This document shows positions 13,053-13,071 of a DNA stretch of 13,071 nt, one piece after another; the first letter of the stretch is position 1, and every line of letters begins with the position of its first letter. The stretch covers positions 1-13,071 of the forward strand of contig DJWH01000027.1 in the NCBI GenBank assembly GCA_002441525.1, written 5' to 3'. The translations under genes were made by a program, and so were the position numbers. The notes beneath the pieces are model-generated. The model had not been told where the DNA came from, searched no databases, and was given only the letters and a program-made list of their open reading frames with translations. Source of the DNA: Acholeplasmataceae bacterium UBA6235. Its GTDB lineage: Bacteria > Bacillota_I > Bacilli_A > Acholeplasmatales > UBA5453.

Positions 13053-13071
13053 GTCTTTGTTAGCGTCTCTA

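Noticed and set aside
1..13071. CRISPR arrays, tRNA/rRNA genes, insertion sequences, phage or conjugation genes
   Set aside because: Looked for direct-repeat arrays, cloverleaf-like segments, transposase or integrase proteins and terminal repeats; none seen.

Overview
The window (G+C roughly 40% by eye) looks like a low-G+C Gram-positive chromosome of the Firmicutes/Mollicutes type. Strong AGGAGG-type ribosome sites precede most genes, and the solute-binding protein is a lipoprotein. TGA is used as a stop (end of livM) while tryptophan is TGG, so this is the standard code and not the Mycoplasma/Spiroplasma code. An Acholeplasma- or Izemoplasma-like host is possible, but that is inference.

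Layout, right to left. A TetR-family regulator lies on the + strand (12349-12957) and is followed by a rho-independent terminator. It is divergent from a long run of eleven minus-strand genes (about 11996 down to 467) that looks like one operon. In transcription order these are: thiolase; NAD-type FabG-like dehydrogenase; FabH/HMG-CoA-synthase-like condensing enzyme; livH, livM, livG and livF of a branched-chain-amino-acid-type (HAAT) ABC importer; its lipoprotein binding protein with two extra Ig-like domains; a CoA-transferase of the acetyl-CoA hydrolase/4-hydroxybutyrate CoA-transferase family; and two alpha/beta hydrolases. Gaps are 1-12 nt or short overlaps, except for 82, 65 and 69 nt gaps before the condensing enzyme, the binding protein and the CoA-transferase; each of these three holds a small hairpin. 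A good promoter (TTGACA, 17 nt, TAGAAT) precedes the thiolase, and a strong hairpin terminator follows the last hydrolase. Beyond that terminator, at the left edge, is the 5' part of a small alarmone synthetase (RelA/SpoT synthetase domain) with its own extended -10 promoter and a GTG start.

How the genes may work together (inference). The Liv system imports a small acid or ester. The hydrolases cleave ester or thioester forms. The CoA-transferase activates the acid. The SDR oxidises a 3-hydroxyacyl to a 3-oxoacyl group, and the thiolase cleaves it to acetyl-CoA. No acyl-CoA dehydrogenase or enoyl-CoA hydratase is present, so the set suits a substrate already oxygenated at C3 (3-hydroxybutyrate or its oligomers, for example) better than a plain fatty acid. 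The condensing enzyme does not fit a purely degradative route: it has an HMG-CoA-synthase-like Glu/Cys/His pattern and lacks the FabH Asn. The TetR protein is the obvious candidate regulator. A TGAAT-N4-ATTCA inverted repeat sits just downstream of the predicted operon start site, and a second copy lies just after the tetR gene.
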